Shown: piece by piece, positions 1 through 10,269 of the stretch
Numbering within the stretch: the first letter of the stretch is position 1
Layout: each line of letters begins with the position of its first letter
Origin: Ascarosepion bandense
Taxonomy: Eukaryota; Mollusca; Cephalopoda; Sepiida; Sepiidae
Direction: 5' to 3'
NCBI GenBank assembly: GCA_037127315.1
Contig: JBBBDQ010001614.1
Coordinates: 224,001-288,000, forward strand
Length of the DNA stretch: 64,000 bases
Notes under the pieces: model-generated
Databases searched by the model: none
Told to the model about the DNA's origin: nothing
What the model saw: the letters and a program-made list of their open reading frames with translations, nothing else
Made by a program: the position numbers and the translations under genes

Positions 1-58
1 TTTATTTCTGTCAATATGCCTCATAAAAGATAAAATAGTTCTTCTAATACTTTTGCCC

Positions 59-99
<41 letters not shown>

Positions 100-318
100 G
101 TGCGATGTATAAATTGTCGCAATTATTTTATTATTCCAAAGCAAAAGGCTATTATACTAAATATTAAATTTATTTTGTAACAAGTATTTTTTTCTTGTTA
201 AAGCATTTGTTGAGTAAATCAAATAAGAGTACTTTAATTAAATTGTTTATTTTCTGTCAATATGCCTCATAAAAGATAAAATAGTTCTTGTCCTAATATT
301 TTTGCACAGTGCTGTATA
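1..318 (+). mobile_element. Tc1-A right-end fragments (two copies)
   Basis: Two right ends of one Tc1-like family lie in tandem. Positions 1-66 are a bare terminal repeat ending in ACTTTTGCCCAGTACT. Positions about 135-318 hold the last transposase residues (a reading of AKGYYTK), the 3' untranslated part and a second terminal repeat ending TTTTTGCACAGTGCT. The same ends recur at 16.4, 19.8-20.4 and 52.3-52.9 kb. A (TA)n tract and the motif TTGTCGCAATTATT separate the two ends. Only the C-terminal tip of the transposase is present, so the element is dead. It appears to have inserted into the LINE-J remnant that resumes at about 320. Confidence 0.8.
66..97. repeat. (TA)n microsatellite
   Basis: Pure TA dinucleotide tract between two Tc1-A ends. 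TA is also the target site of this superfamily. Confidence 0.9.
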
Positions 319-319
319 T

Positions 320-880
320 GGAAGGAAGTTCAACAGGCAAGAAGTGCAAGATAAGAAACTGATAGAGTAGAAGTGGTGGTTATATTTGACTATTTCGGTG
401 GTAAAAGGATGGAACCTAGTTACCAATCTCGTATCACAGGTAAATTCATGTGGTCAGAGTACCAAGAATATTAGCTTGTCAGAGCAGAAGACATAATATC
501 TGTAGAAAAGACAGAAGAAACCCCCATTACATTGGTGAGAAAGTGAGCGATGCATAGCTGCTATATTTTAATCAACTATATTGCAGAAACTTCTTTTGGT
601 TTTTGTTGAGAACGTTTGAGGTGAATAGTAGGAGCACCTGACCAGATATGGCAACAGTATTCAACAGTATTCAATGAACAAACAAATGGTAGATTTATAA
701 ATGTGCAAGATGGGTTCTGACAAAAAAACCCCTCCTGGCCTGACATAGCGACTCAGCCATCCTAGCAGTAGTCGCTCCATTTGAGGGCAGTTGAGAGAAT
801 GAAACCGAAAAGACACAATGTGTTGCTTTATTGGAAGACTAGCATTGTCCATAAAGATAGAAGGTAGGAAATACTTGCAT
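320..880 (-). mobile_element. LINE-J reverse transcriptase remnant
   Basis: Read on the minus strand, this decayed stretch matches the C-terminal part of the jockey-like LINE better preserved at 57.3-58.1 kb. ILHIYKSTICL.IEYC is visible near 660-720, and the later part carrying the ATRLATRSHPFTV region is degraded at 330-480. Stops and frameshifts are frequent. It adjoins the Tc1-A end at 318. Confidence 0.65.
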
Positions 881-1164
881 TCCAAGGGCATATAATGAAA
901 AAGAAAGGCTAGGAGAATTTGCCACTTACAGGAAATAATGAAAGCAAAATAGACATCTACTGTAGATAGATAGACTTATTTTAATTTTTAAAATCTTGAA
1001 ATTAACACTTTAATTTAAATTTAAATTTTAAGTATTTAAAGACAAAATTTTGAAAATCTTGAAATAAGCATTTTAATTATTTTAAGACAATAATGAGTTT
1101 GCCCAAGAAAGGTGACAATGCCTGTAGGAGGCAAGGAGCTACTGGGAGTGAAAGTGAATGAAAA

Positions 1165-1295
1165 TATTTTAAATAGAACTGGAAACCTGACCTCAAATGG
1201 TGAACAAGGGATAAATCTTTACTCTGCTTCAAACAAACCAGAAAGAGTGTGAACCAGGTGATAGACAAACCTATCTACTACGATTGGGAATTTTT
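1165..1295. repeat. Copy of the 21.3-kb dispersed repeat
   Basis: Shares spaced blocks with 21265-21360: a GGAAACC...CTCAAA/ATCCTAAA segment, GAACAAGGGATRA, then GAGTGTGAACCRGGYGATAGA followed by CTATCTACT. Family not recognised. Confidence 0.5.
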
Positions 1296-1344
1296 ATTTT
1301 AACATTTAAAATCGTAAAATAAGCATCTTAATTATTGAAAGACT

Positions 1345-1655
1345 GTCAGTTAGTTAAGTGCCATACATGATACAAACTTGGGCGATCATGTCTCAAAAGA
1401 AACATGACAGACTGGGCAGAAGATTATCCCGCAGCAGGTTGCCATTGCTTTCTGCGGTAGACTGGTTGCCGACCAAGGCTATAGAACCCAATCTGTCCTG
1501 CTATTTAACCCATAACTGGAAGGAAGAGACGGATTAATACCTTTCCCAAGGGTATTTGCGCGTAAGTGAATACAGTGGATTCAACTGGAATTCGAACTCG
1601 GCTCCCCGGCTTCTCGTTCCGAGCCGATATCCACTGGACCACAACGCACATCCAT
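1345..1655 (-). mobile_element. SINE-A, full-length copy
   Basis: One of the best SINE-A copies. On the minus strand it starts with a tRNA-like head (box-A-like GTGGTCCAGTGGATAT, box-B-like GAGTTCGAATTCCAG). The body contains AATACCCTTGGGAAAGGTATTAAT and CCAGTTATGGGTTAAATAG-like blocks, and it ends in TAACTAACTGA. The tRNA-like head suggests RNA polymerase III transcription. Similar SINEs are known from cephalopods; the exact family is not assigned. Confidence 0.85.
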
Positions 1656-1934
1656 CGGTTGTAGAAGATATGCTAAAAAAGACAAATGCCAGAATAAGAA
1701 GTTTTGTAGAGTTATGGTCGTCCAAGTTATGAAGGGACATGGCGAATAAAAGAAAAAAAATTTTAAGATGATGGTTATTCAGAATTATATAACTTGGTAG
1801 AGACCAAAATGTGATTGATTTCAACCGATCAGATTCCTGATCCAAGCAATTTTGGTTGGACGTTCAAGTGAATAATTTATACTTTGAATCATATAATAGA
1901 CTTTTGCTAAGTTACCTTTTACTCAATTCAAACT

Positions 1935-2516
1935 TGGCTCTCCAGAATAAGAAATTAAAGAGCTGAATTTCAGTCAAATTCATTGCATTCACTTACGCAC
2001 AAATACCCTTGGAAAAAGTATTAAGCTGTTTTTTCTACATCCAACTATTGGTTAAATAGCAGGATAGATTGGGTTCTATAGCCTTGACTGAAAACTAGTC
2101 TACTGCAGAAAGTAATGGCAACTTACTGTGGGAAAATCTTCTGCCCAGTCAGTCATGTCTCTTTCAAGATATTATCATCCAAGTGTGTATCATGTATGGC
2201 ATTTAACTGACTGACTGAATATAATAGTGATTAAAACGTGATTAAAACTTCTACTTGGCATAAAGTGGGACATCGGTTATCTATTGTTATGAAGTAATAA
2301 AATGATCCCCCACTAATACTTAATATAATAATGTAATATAATCTATCTCTAGCTATGAGTCAAATAGCAGGACAGATTGGGTTCTAAAGCCTTGGCTGGC
2401 AACCAATGTACCACAGAAAGTAATGGCAACCAACTGTGGGATAATCTCCTGTCCAGTCAGCCATGTCTCTTTCAAGACATGATTGTATATCATGTATGGC
2501 ATTTAACTGGCTGAAT
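1935..2516 (+). mobile_element. SINE-A dimer with palindromic linker
   Basis: A SINE-A copy at about 1935-2218 ends with TAACTGACTGACTGA. A linker at about 2219-2345 contains AAGTGGGACATCGG...ATGATCCCCCACT, an imperfect inverted repeat. A second SINE-A lacking its head follows at about 2345-2516. The same arrangement occurs at 32.3, 47.7 and 58.8 kb. Confidence 0.75.
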
Positions 2517-2529
2517 CTCTTCTTCTTCT

Positions 2530-2610
2530 TCTTCTTCTTCATGTGCCATGTCCTTTCAGGACGTAGACGATAATGGACTTCCACTTGGCTCTGTCTCTTA
2601 TTGCTCTCAA
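2530..2610 (-). mobile_element. LINE-R 3' end fragment
   Basis: Matches the extreme 3' coding end of the RTE-like LINE also seen at 17.15, 27.75 and 28.0 kb. The shared plus-strand text is CATGTGCCATGTCC.TTCAGG followed by a CGATNATGG block. A (CTT)n run precedes it. Confidence 0.6.
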
Positions 2611-2985
2611 TATTTTTCTCTCAGAAAGTGCAAAGACAATAACAAAATTTTATGAAGTAAAACTAACATTCATCAAAATAATGTCTATCATTCTCAATGA
2701 TTTTCTGTCAGTGATCAGCCTGTATCCAAATCCCCGATACCAGAAAACTGGCTTTGAATCAAAAAGACTTTAAACAAGGTTGCTTTATTTCATCAAAACT
2801 TCATCATTTGTTGTTTTTTTTCTGCTTCCTAAGTGAGTCAGGACTTTCTGGCCAACTTAATAAAAACACCAGTCTATAAAATAGCTCCCTTCCATATATG
2901 TAAACCAAATAAGATCCAGAAATATTACATATTTAGGAATCTTATTAAAAAATTTGTCCTAGAGGACTAATTTTTAAATAAGATT
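2611..2985. other. No recognised feature
   Basis: AT-rich sequence. No repeat family or credible open frame is recognised beyond a possible continuation of the LINE-R text at its left edge. Confidence 0.5.
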
Positions 2986-2989
2986 CCTA

Positions 2990-3320
2990 AATATGTAATA
3001 TATCTGGTTCTTTGAAATGATGGAAACAAAAAGGAAATTAATACTGAGCATCAGGAAGAGACGGCTGAAGTGCCTGAGACACATTATGAGGAAAGAGGTC
3101 TTGGAGAATCTGATACAAACAGGCCAGATATAGGGGAAAAGAGACAGAGGAAGGCAATGGTTAACATATTTGAAGAACCTAATCAGGTGGATGACGAAAC
3201 AAGGATTGCATGGTGTAACAGGAGAAGGCGTGCTCAGAGCCAACAGGGAAAGACAAACGTGGAAACCGATGATCGCCTACGTCCTGAAGGGACAGGGCAC
3301 TTAGAAGAAGATTAAAAAAT
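2990..3320 (+). mobile_element. LINE-R C-terminus, decayed
   Basis: One plus-strand frame reads KRKLILSIRKRRLKCLRHIM, then a RKEVLENLIQTGQI segment, a stop, a GKRDRGRQWLTYL segment and finally AYVLKGQGT. This is the C-terminal tail after the reverse-transcriptase domain in RTE/BovB-type LINEs. A longer competing frame at 3070-3315 is a by-product. No catalytic motif lies here. Confidence 0.75.
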
Positions 3321-3462
3321 TAAACAATTAGATCTTTTTTAGCAGAAACACATGAGGCAATTATTTAACAAAGAAAACAAAGAAAAAATCGTTATCTGGG
3401 ACAGCAATTCTGAATTGAAAAGGCTGATAGCAAAAAGTGATAAACAGAAAAGAAGTAAAAAC

Positions 3463-3670
3463 AGGACAAATACTAAATAGAGCAAATACTAAATAGGGCA
3501 AATACTAAATAGAGCAAATACTAAATAGGGCAAATACTAAATAGAGCAAATACTAAATAGGGCAAATACTAAATAGAGCAAATACTAAATAGGGCAAATA
3601 CTAAATAGAGCAAATACTAAATAGGGCAAATACTAAATAGGGCAAATACTACATTGGACAAATACTAAAT
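3463..3670. repeat. 16-bp minisatellite, 13 units
   Basis: Thirteen head-to-tail 16-bp units of the form AGRGCAAATACTAAAT. For most of the array the variable base alternates G and A, making a 32-bp higher-order period. The first and last two units are diverged. Confidence 0.95.
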
Positions 3671-3879
3671 TGCTGACAAAGAAAATAAAAAAAAACTTTT
3701 TAATGGCAATAGAGAAAAAAAACATCTTTTATAAATTGGAAGCCAAATCAATGTAGTTGAAATCAGGAAAAAAAGCCAAAGAACTGGATAATATAGAATT
3801 AAATTAAAAAAAGGAGAAATTGTAGAATCTCAACAAACCCTTTCAGTTACATTTCGTTCCTGACCACACAAAATCTAAA

Positions 3880-4020
3880 GATACCTGACAAAATTGAATA
3901 GGCACCAGTATATATCCAAACATTACAAAAGCTGCCTCCAAACTTAAACAACAACAAACCTAATGATGAGGAGGTCAAGAAAGCAATAAAAAAACTAAAA
4001 AAATATTAAAGCTTCACTTA
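3880..4020 (+). mobile_element. Possible LINE reverse-transcriptase N-terminal fragment
   Basis: One plus-strand frame reads LPPNLNNNKPNDEEVKKAIK followed by KLKKY. This resembles the segment just before the first RT block of RTE-like elements (E.EI..A...LK..K). The match is short and the assignment tentative. Confidence 0.4.
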
Positions 4021-4085
4021 TCTCTGTGGCTGAGGTTTCAAAAGTAGCAAACTCTGTCCCCAAATTTAAGCAGCAGATATAGATC

Positions 4086-4397
4086 TATCTAAACTTATTT
4101 ATAAATGAAACTTTGTCTCTGTGTGTGTGTGTGTATCCGTTACCTATAAATTCTGAAACGGCTGAACCGATTTTCTTGAAAATTTACACAGCTGTACTAT
4201 AAGAGTCTGCGAGTGTTCTTAGCTAGGTTTTGTGTCTAGGTACCCTCGATATATATAGAAGATCGATAATCGAAAAAATCGGGTTATAGAAGGAGTTGTC
4301 CGATTTTAATCAAATTTGATATACTTATAGACAAAGACATAAGAAAAGATATTCAGAAGTTTCAAGGTTGCAGTTCTTACAATAATGCAGAAAATCG

Positions 4398-4433
<36 letters not shown>

Positions 4434-4831
4434 CATATATAAAAAAAAGGCAAGATGTTTGTGTATGTGTCTGTTTATCTGCCTATATGTATTTTTTTCA
4501 GCCCTTTTATTTTAGTTTTTGCTTTAGGTTTGGCTCTAAGTAGGTATAATTGTAGTTCTTAGTCTCAGCCATGTTACCATTTACTCAGAGGACTTATTTA
4601 ACTTTCAAAATTTCGTTTACGACGAAAAAAACTTATTTGATATCGATACCAGGAAATCAAAATTTGGCTTATATCCATTCATTTTTCTTTCAGTCTACAG
4701 TTTCACTTTAACTGGAAACAACTATTACTTTTTAGTCTTTCCTGTCAACGTCCAAATAGTCTGAGCTCCAGGACCATGGATTGGTTTTAAAGCTATCATT
4801 ACACCCGAGCAACGCCAAGCGATACTGCTAA
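4086..4831 (+). repeat. REP-X copy 1
   Basis: Starts TATCTAAACTTATTTATAAA, then a (GT)n run, then a conserved block with CGGCTGAACCGATTTTCTTG and AAATCGGGTTATAGAAGGAG. It ends with CCCGAGCAACGCCA...GATACTGCTA. Four other copies occur at 7.7, 15.7, 47.5 and 60.1 kb. A (TA)n tract at 4400-4429 interrupts it. It could be a non-autonomous transposon; the class is unknown to me. Confidence 0.8.
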
Positions 4832-5426
4832 TATATATATATTTCTCCCGAAAATACTGGAAATTGAAAGAGAATGACCTAAATCCACAGATAAATTGAA
4901 AGCTGATAGGCACAACACATACACCTAATAGCTTGATAATATACATAATCTATGTTCAACAGAAAAAGTAAGATTTTGAAATTTCAATATCAGAATGTAC
5001 TTCTGAATAAAGAAATTATTAGTATGTGTTGCCACCATAATAAATTCAAATTTCAATCATCAACTGTTTCTTCTATTCATTCATAATAAAAATTGCCTTA
5101 TATATAAATTAGATGTTAAAATTTGGTGAATCAGTAACCTTTTCCCTCCTAACCCAATGGTCAAGACACATGCCTGCCACTACCAAAAGGGAATTTACCA
5201 CTACGATTCCCCTTGGTTTAACCTTATAGTAACCAACATTACTCACCCCATCCTTTACTAGCCCCTGCTTCCAGCATAAGAATTTTTCTTCATTCTTTGA
5301 TTGAACAGGGTTGACAATGCATGTCTCAAACTGACATGTTGAAATAGCTATTCCCCCTAAATATTATCTGAATTTACAGATACGTAAATATATATATATA
5401 TATACAATATATATATAGGTAGTGAG
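4832..5426. other. Unassigned AT-rich stretch
   Basis: No feature recognised apart from a (TA)n tract near 5388-5418. Confidence 0.5.
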
Positions 5427-5434
5427 TGCTAGAG

Positions 5435-6027
5435 CAGAGTTTCCCAAACTTTTTAGAATCATGACCCACTATTCATAACAAAACTTATAGTGACTCACTC
5501 AAATTTACTAGGCAAAAACATTTTAACTTTTAAATATCAGTATCTATAGATTTTTTTTTATTTCTAGATATCCTTTGTAAGTAGATATCTTACCTTTGGT
5601 CATAGAATTTTAACTTTTGATTGAAATAGCACCAGTGTAAGAAGCAGGTGCATGTTAGTCAAAAGATACATAGAAATATAAAAAAAAAAAAACATAGAAA
5701 TCTATAATCAAAAGTTAAAATTCTGTAATTAACTAATAAAAATAATACTTTAGCTAAAGTACCAAATGAATAGGTAAAAACTGAATTTCTTTTTATGATA
5801 ACAAATGATTGATTTGATAGTGTGACCAACCCTGATTCATTAAGCTTGTCGAAACAACCTACTACTTGATACAACAACAGCCTGGCAATGAGAACCCAAG
5901 TCTTGAACTATCTCAAAAAAAAGAATTGGATCAAATTCTAATGTAATTCTAGTATAGCTTTTTTTGACACACTAACATTCTTCTTGCAACCCCCAGTGGT
6001 TCCTGACCCACAGTTTGAGAAATGCTG
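5435..6027. mobile_element. hAT-like non-autonomous element
   Basis: Imperfect inverted ends CAGAGTTTCCCAAACT on the left and, read inward from the right, CAGCATTTCTCAAACTGTGG. The flanks are TGCTAGAG (5427-5434) and TGCTAGAA (6028-6035), an 8-bp target duplication with one mismatch. The 8-bp duplication and CAG...TCTCAAA ends are typical of hAT elements. No transposase frame is present. An inner frame at 5659-5877 looks fortuitous. Confidence 0.75.
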
Positions 6028-6088
6028 TGCTAGAAAATATGAAAAAGGAGAAAGAACAAGACAAGAGCAAGAATTAAGAAAGAAAATA

Positions 6089-6674
6089 TCGAGTTGTTGC
6101 AAAAGTTTTTGCCAGTTTATAAAAGGGGCATTTTACATCATTGTAATTTATTTTATGCGTATTGTTATTACTTAAGCATATCGCCATGATTATTTTATAA
6201 CTTTTCTGTCAGATTATTAAAGCATCGTTTACATTTTTCTGCAACATTCTCACCTATGTTCTCCAGAGAATCTGTGACAAGGTGTTTCTTGTTGCGAATC
6301 TTTACTTTCACAGCACCTTCAGACACCATTTTTGAGTAGGCTTGTCACAGATGATGAGAAGTGCCATCTTGTCCCATTCTGCATATTCTCCTGACCCAGC
6401 TCCCTCAGATTATCACTTATTTCAAGGATTACAAAACCATTTAGATGGCCTTAGGTTAACATTACGAGAGGAGACTGAACATGTGTTAGATTCATATCTC
6501 ACATCAAAACCTAAAGAATTTTCACAAGCGAGGCATTTATAAGCTCGTTGACAGATGGAATCAAGTTATAGAGAGCAAAGGCCGTTATTGTTATGAATAA
6601 AGATTTTCAAAAACACGCAGTTTTCATTCTCAAGATGAAATTTTAAATCAGCAAATACTTTTGCACTGACCTGA
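6089..6674 (+). mobile_element. Mariner element, internally rearranged
   Basis: Inverted ends TCGAGTTGTTGCAAAAGTTT and, inward from the right, TCAGGTCAGTGCAAAAGTAT, flanked by TA. The 3' half encodes the mariner transposase C-terminus: SAYSPDPAPSDYHLFQGLQN, then after a frameshift KLVDRWNQVIESKGRYCYE and a stop. The last aspartate of the DD34D triad is present in APSDYHLF. The N-terminal DNA-binding domain and first two catalytic aspartates are missing and replaced by other sequence, so it is non-autonomous. Confidence 0.8.
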
Positions 6675-6849
6675 TAACAATTGACATCACATTTAACTTC
6701 TTGATATTTTTAAATTTAGGTATGTCACATTTTAATGTTTTTTTTTTATTTGTCTGTTTAGCAACATATCAAATCTTTATGGGTAATTATACGTCAAAAT
6801 TTAATTTTCTTGATAAATTGATAATTTATTTTGAAATACTGTATTGCTT

Positions 6850-7272
6850 TTAATATTTGTTTCTTTTTTTTTTTAAATGTATTACTGATACAATTTCTTT
6901 TTACAAAAATGTATTGTTTACACTATTTACATTGTTCAGACTGTTATCCTCATCTTTATTGTTAAATTCACCTTCATTATTTGTTGATATTTTTAGTGGC
7001 TCATTTATTTTTGTTCCTGTTATTGTAACTATTTACACTATTTACATTGCTTGAAATATTGTCCTCGTCTACATTGTTATATTCATAGTATTTCGACCAT
7101 TTTACTCTCCAGCCTTCTTCAGGATCTGTCTATATTTCTGAGATCAGATATTGTAACTATTTACACTAATTGTATTGTTCGGACTATTGTTTTCCTCTTT
7201 ATTGTTATATTCATGGTGTTTCAGGTGTTGTACACTGTGGCCTTCTTTAGGATCTGCCTATATTTCTGAGAT
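6850..7272. repeat. Tandemly duplicated dispersed repeat
   Basis: Two diverged copies of about 130 bp follow each other (about 7020-7147 and 7150-7272). Both contain TATTGTAACTATTTACACTA, TATTGTTATATTCAT and CTATATTTCTGAGAT, the last just after a CTTCTT.AGGATCTG block. An earlier partial copy begins near 6900. Related blocks occur near 13.65, 37.08 and 57.25 kb. Family not recognised. Confidence 0.6.
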
Positions 7273-7463
7273 GCCAACCAAGGCTATAGAACCCAATCTG
7301 TCCTACTAACTAACCCATAGCTGGAGGAAGAAGTGACAGATTAATACCTTTCCCAAGGGTATTTGCATGTAAGTGAATGCAACAAATTCAACTGGAATTC
7401 AAACTCCACTTTCCGATTTTTCCTTCCAAGCTGCTATCTACTGGACCACAACACACATTGCTT
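7271..7463 (-). mobile_element. SINE-A, 5' part
   Basis: Minus-strand SINE-A with the tRNA-like head and the first half of the body; the distal half after TATAGCCTTGGTTGGC is missing. Confidence 0.75.
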
Positions 7464-7494
7464 GGAGTGAAATTATTAAAAATCAAAGTTCAGC

Positions 7495-7680
7495 ATCCTC
7501 TTCTTTGTTTTCTAACTAAATTTTCCTATTTCTTAATACTTTGATTAGATTTTGAAAGACATCTTTTCCTATTTTGATTTGCTTTTGAATTTTGGTGCCA
7601 CATTGTCCAGCTTTTGTTAAAACACTTTCCAGTTGTTTAAACATCTGTACTGGCTTGCTTTTGCCATTTTCAATTTGTAG
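7495..7680 (-). mobile_element. LINE-R fragment
   Basis: Plus-strand text such as TTTCTTAATACTTTGATTAG and CATCTGTACTGGCTTGCTTT aligns by eye with the better copies at 12.9-13.05 and 28.45-28.65 kb, the region just downstream of the RT palm. Heavily diverged. Confidence 0.5.
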
Positions 7681-7684
7681 CTAT

Positions 7685-7712
7685 TATCTAAACTTATTTA
7701 TAAATAGAACTT

Positions 7713-7748
<36 letters not shown>

Positions 7749-8442
7749 TGTGTGTCTGTGTGTATTGGTGTGTGTCTGTGTGTCCATTACCTATAGACTC
7801 CGAAATGGTTGAACCGATTCTCTTGAAAATTTATACAGTTGTACTATAAGTGTCTGCGAGTGTTCTTAGCTTGGTTTTGTGTCGAGGTACCCCCGATAGA
7901 TATCGAAAATCAATAATTGAAAAAATCGGGTTATAGAAGGAGTGGTCTGATTTTAATCAAATTTGATACACTCAGAGACAAAGACATAAGAAACAATATT
8001 CTGAAGTTTCAAGGTTGCAGTTCTTACAGTAGTGCAGAAAATCAATAATATCCCTGATATCGGAAATCAATAACCCCGAATTTCTATCGAATCTGATCAA
8101 AAACTGATATTCAGCCATCAATACGGCACATTTTCTCCAATTTTATTCCCGATGGGTACAATAAATTTTCATGGACTGACTTAGGTTAGGTTATCCTTGG
8201 ATGACTTCTTTGACTACGATGTTGGAAATCGATACCCCAATATCCTACTGGATCTTATCAAAACCAGTTTTTCAGTCTTTTTATTTTAGTTTTTGCTTCA
8301 GGTTTGGCTCTAAGTAGGTATAATTGTAATTCTTAGTCTCAGCCATGATACCATTGACTGAGAGGACTTATTTGAGCTCCAGGACCATGGATTAGTTTTA
8401 AAGTTTTCATTATACCCGAGCAACGCCAGGCTATACTGCTAG
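7685..8442 (+). repeat. REP-X copy 2 (longest middle part)
   Basis: Same ends as copy 1, from TATCTAAACTTATTTATAAA to CTATACTGCTAG. It keeps a middle block (about 8045-8270) that is missing or shortened in the other copies, so it may be nearer the ancestral form. The (GT)n tract near 7717-7775 is part of the element. Confidence 0.8.
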
Positions 8443-9085
8443 TAGAAAAATAAAACTATACCTTAACTTATCTTAAAATGTTCTCTTACTCTGCCCAAAG
8501 TCTTTGTGTTGGGTTCTTTGAATCTATTATCATGTTAAATTGTCAGCGAATAATGATCTGTCAGTGGAAAGATAAACTGTCTTTTTTACAAGATTCTGGT
8601 TTCAAGCCTTCAATGGACTGCCCCCTCCCCAACACCCAAGAAAATCTGAATCTTTCTGATTTTTCTATTTGCTTTGTCTTTGGCATCTCTTATAACAGCT
8701 ACCAGCCAGCAACGCAATGGAGATGAATGTCAGTATAGTTCTTCATTGTCTGAAGAAAAATGGCAAGTAAGTGATTTTGATTTACAGACCATGAGGCTAG
8801 AGTTGTCATATTTGTTTATGTATGAGTCAAGTTTGGAAATGGAGAAAAGGGCATCCAAGATTTTAAAAAAATTTTCCATATTTTATCGCTCCTGAAAGGC
8901 CATTGAATGTGTCATAGGTCATTGTTTGTTTTTGAGAGTGTCGCTGAGATTACAATGATTGAAACTGGTTTTACAGACATGACTTTTTCAAAAGTTGAGC
9001 AATATTCATTCTTTTTTTTTCCTGTTTTTTTCCTTCCATTTAACAATGAACAACTCCTGTTATAATAAAACATTCTTTAAAAATA
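8443..9085. other. Unassigned stretch with weak open frames
   Basis: Two short overlapping plus-strand frames (8478-8726 and 8674-8895) lack recognisable domains or supporting gene structure. Nothing else is seen. Confidence 0.5.
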
Positions 9086-9088
9086 TCT

Positions 9089-9245
9089 AGAATGTGTGGG
9101 CAGCATAATGGATGGCGGTTCAGAATGAGATAACAGTGAGCTTAGTTTGAATTCAAGATTGTTACATTTACTTATATACTAATACATTTAGGAAAGGTGT
9201 GAATCCACCTACTCCTCAGCTAAAGGTTAAATAGTAAGACATGTA
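9089..9245 (+). mobile_element. SINE-A, degraded head and body
   Basis: Diverged plus-strand copy with a tRNA-like start (GCATAATGGAT), TTTGAATTCAAG as box B, and TTAGGAAAGGTGTGAATCCA in the body. Confidence 0.55.
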
Positions 9246-9609
9246 TCTGGAAAGCTCATTGTTATTCTAAAAAAATTGTCAATACAATATTCACTTACAA
9301 AAAGAAAAAAACAAGTTTCTTAAAATCCAAAATGCATTTTAGCTTTAAATAACTCACAGAGGTTTGATTTATTTTTTTTACAGTGAGGTTCATTCTGTAC
9401 AAGGCCTGAGAGTTCCTTTGAGATATTTGATTACACTTAAGAAGCACAGCATATGCGGATATGTGGGGAAGTTAATGTTATATATTATCTGACCTGGTGC
9501 ATAATTTCGTGCAGAAGTGTATTTTTATTAAACAGAAAAAATATACAAACTGGTTAACAAAAGAAAATAGAATTGCTTTGAAAATATTTTATTGTTTTGA
9601 TAAATTCTG
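9246..9609. other. No recognised feature
   Basis: AT-rich; nothing assigned. Confidence 0.5.
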
Positions 9610-9752
9610 GTAATGGACAGAATTGTAAAATTTTGCAAAGTAATAATAACAAAAGAACCATTCTATATTCATTTGGCAATAAATACTAAAACTAGTTTGA
9701 AATACATCATTTCTTTTAAAAGAAACTGGGGTGGCCTAATAATTATGGCTGG
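9610..9752 (+). mobile_element. Tc1-B right-end fragment
   Basis: Matches the right half of the element at 17.9-18.3 kb: GAAATACATCATTTCTTTTA, then GGTGGCCTAATAATTATGGC and TGG at the terminus. A 5S-SINE interrupts its terminal bases. Confidence 0.75.
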
Positions 9753-9754
9753 TA

Positions 9755-10044
9755 ATCATCATCATCATTTATCCATCACACTCAATGGTGCATAGAGCAG
9801 CAACATTTTGTTGCTGTTTCTGTAACAAACTGTTTTTTACGGGGCAGGGTTGTTAGCCCTGCACCAACCCCCAAACATGGAGGACCGGTGTACCATTCTT
9901 GATCCTTGCGTTTACAGCACCTGGTATTCCCAAATGGTCACCCATTAAGTACTGACCAGGCTCACTGTTGGATCTACAGCTATATCGTATTGAATACACT
10001 GGTTCCCGTCCGATCACCAAAATTAAGCAACATTGAGCCTGGTC
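9755..10044 (-). mobile_element. SINE-5S with inverted 5' head
   Basis: The minus-strand part (about 9755-9969) has the (ATG)n tail, the body and the 3' half of the 5S-like head. The remaining 5' half of the head (about 9972-10044, GCTATATCGTATTGAATACA through GCCTGGTCA) lies in plus orientation. The two parts overlap by GAGCCTGGTCA. Flanking AATTATGGCYGGTA copies at 9741-9754 and 10045-10058 form a 14-bp target duplication with one mismatch, so the rearrangement most likely occurred during insertion. Confidence 0.8.
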
Positions 10045-10269
10045 AATTATGGCCGGTAGTGTACATTAAATTCTTTAAGACTTGATTTATAATGGTTGAT
10101 GATATAAAGGTGATGCTAGTGTAGGGATAGGTCTTATTTCCTTTGTTGAAAGGAATATATCTTATTCCTGTTCTCAAGTGGGTTAGTAAATAAATAATAT
10201 TAAGATGGGTTACCATGGAACGATAAGGCGGAATGGAGAAATGAAATGAATGTATCAATAAATGCTTGT

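Noticed and set aside
3070..3315. 81-residue charged open frame
   Set aside because: The competing frame matches the LINE-R C-terminus, so this one is a by-product.
8478..8895. Possible small two-frame gene
   Set aside because: No domain, splice structure or codon signal that I can support; left as unassigned sequence.
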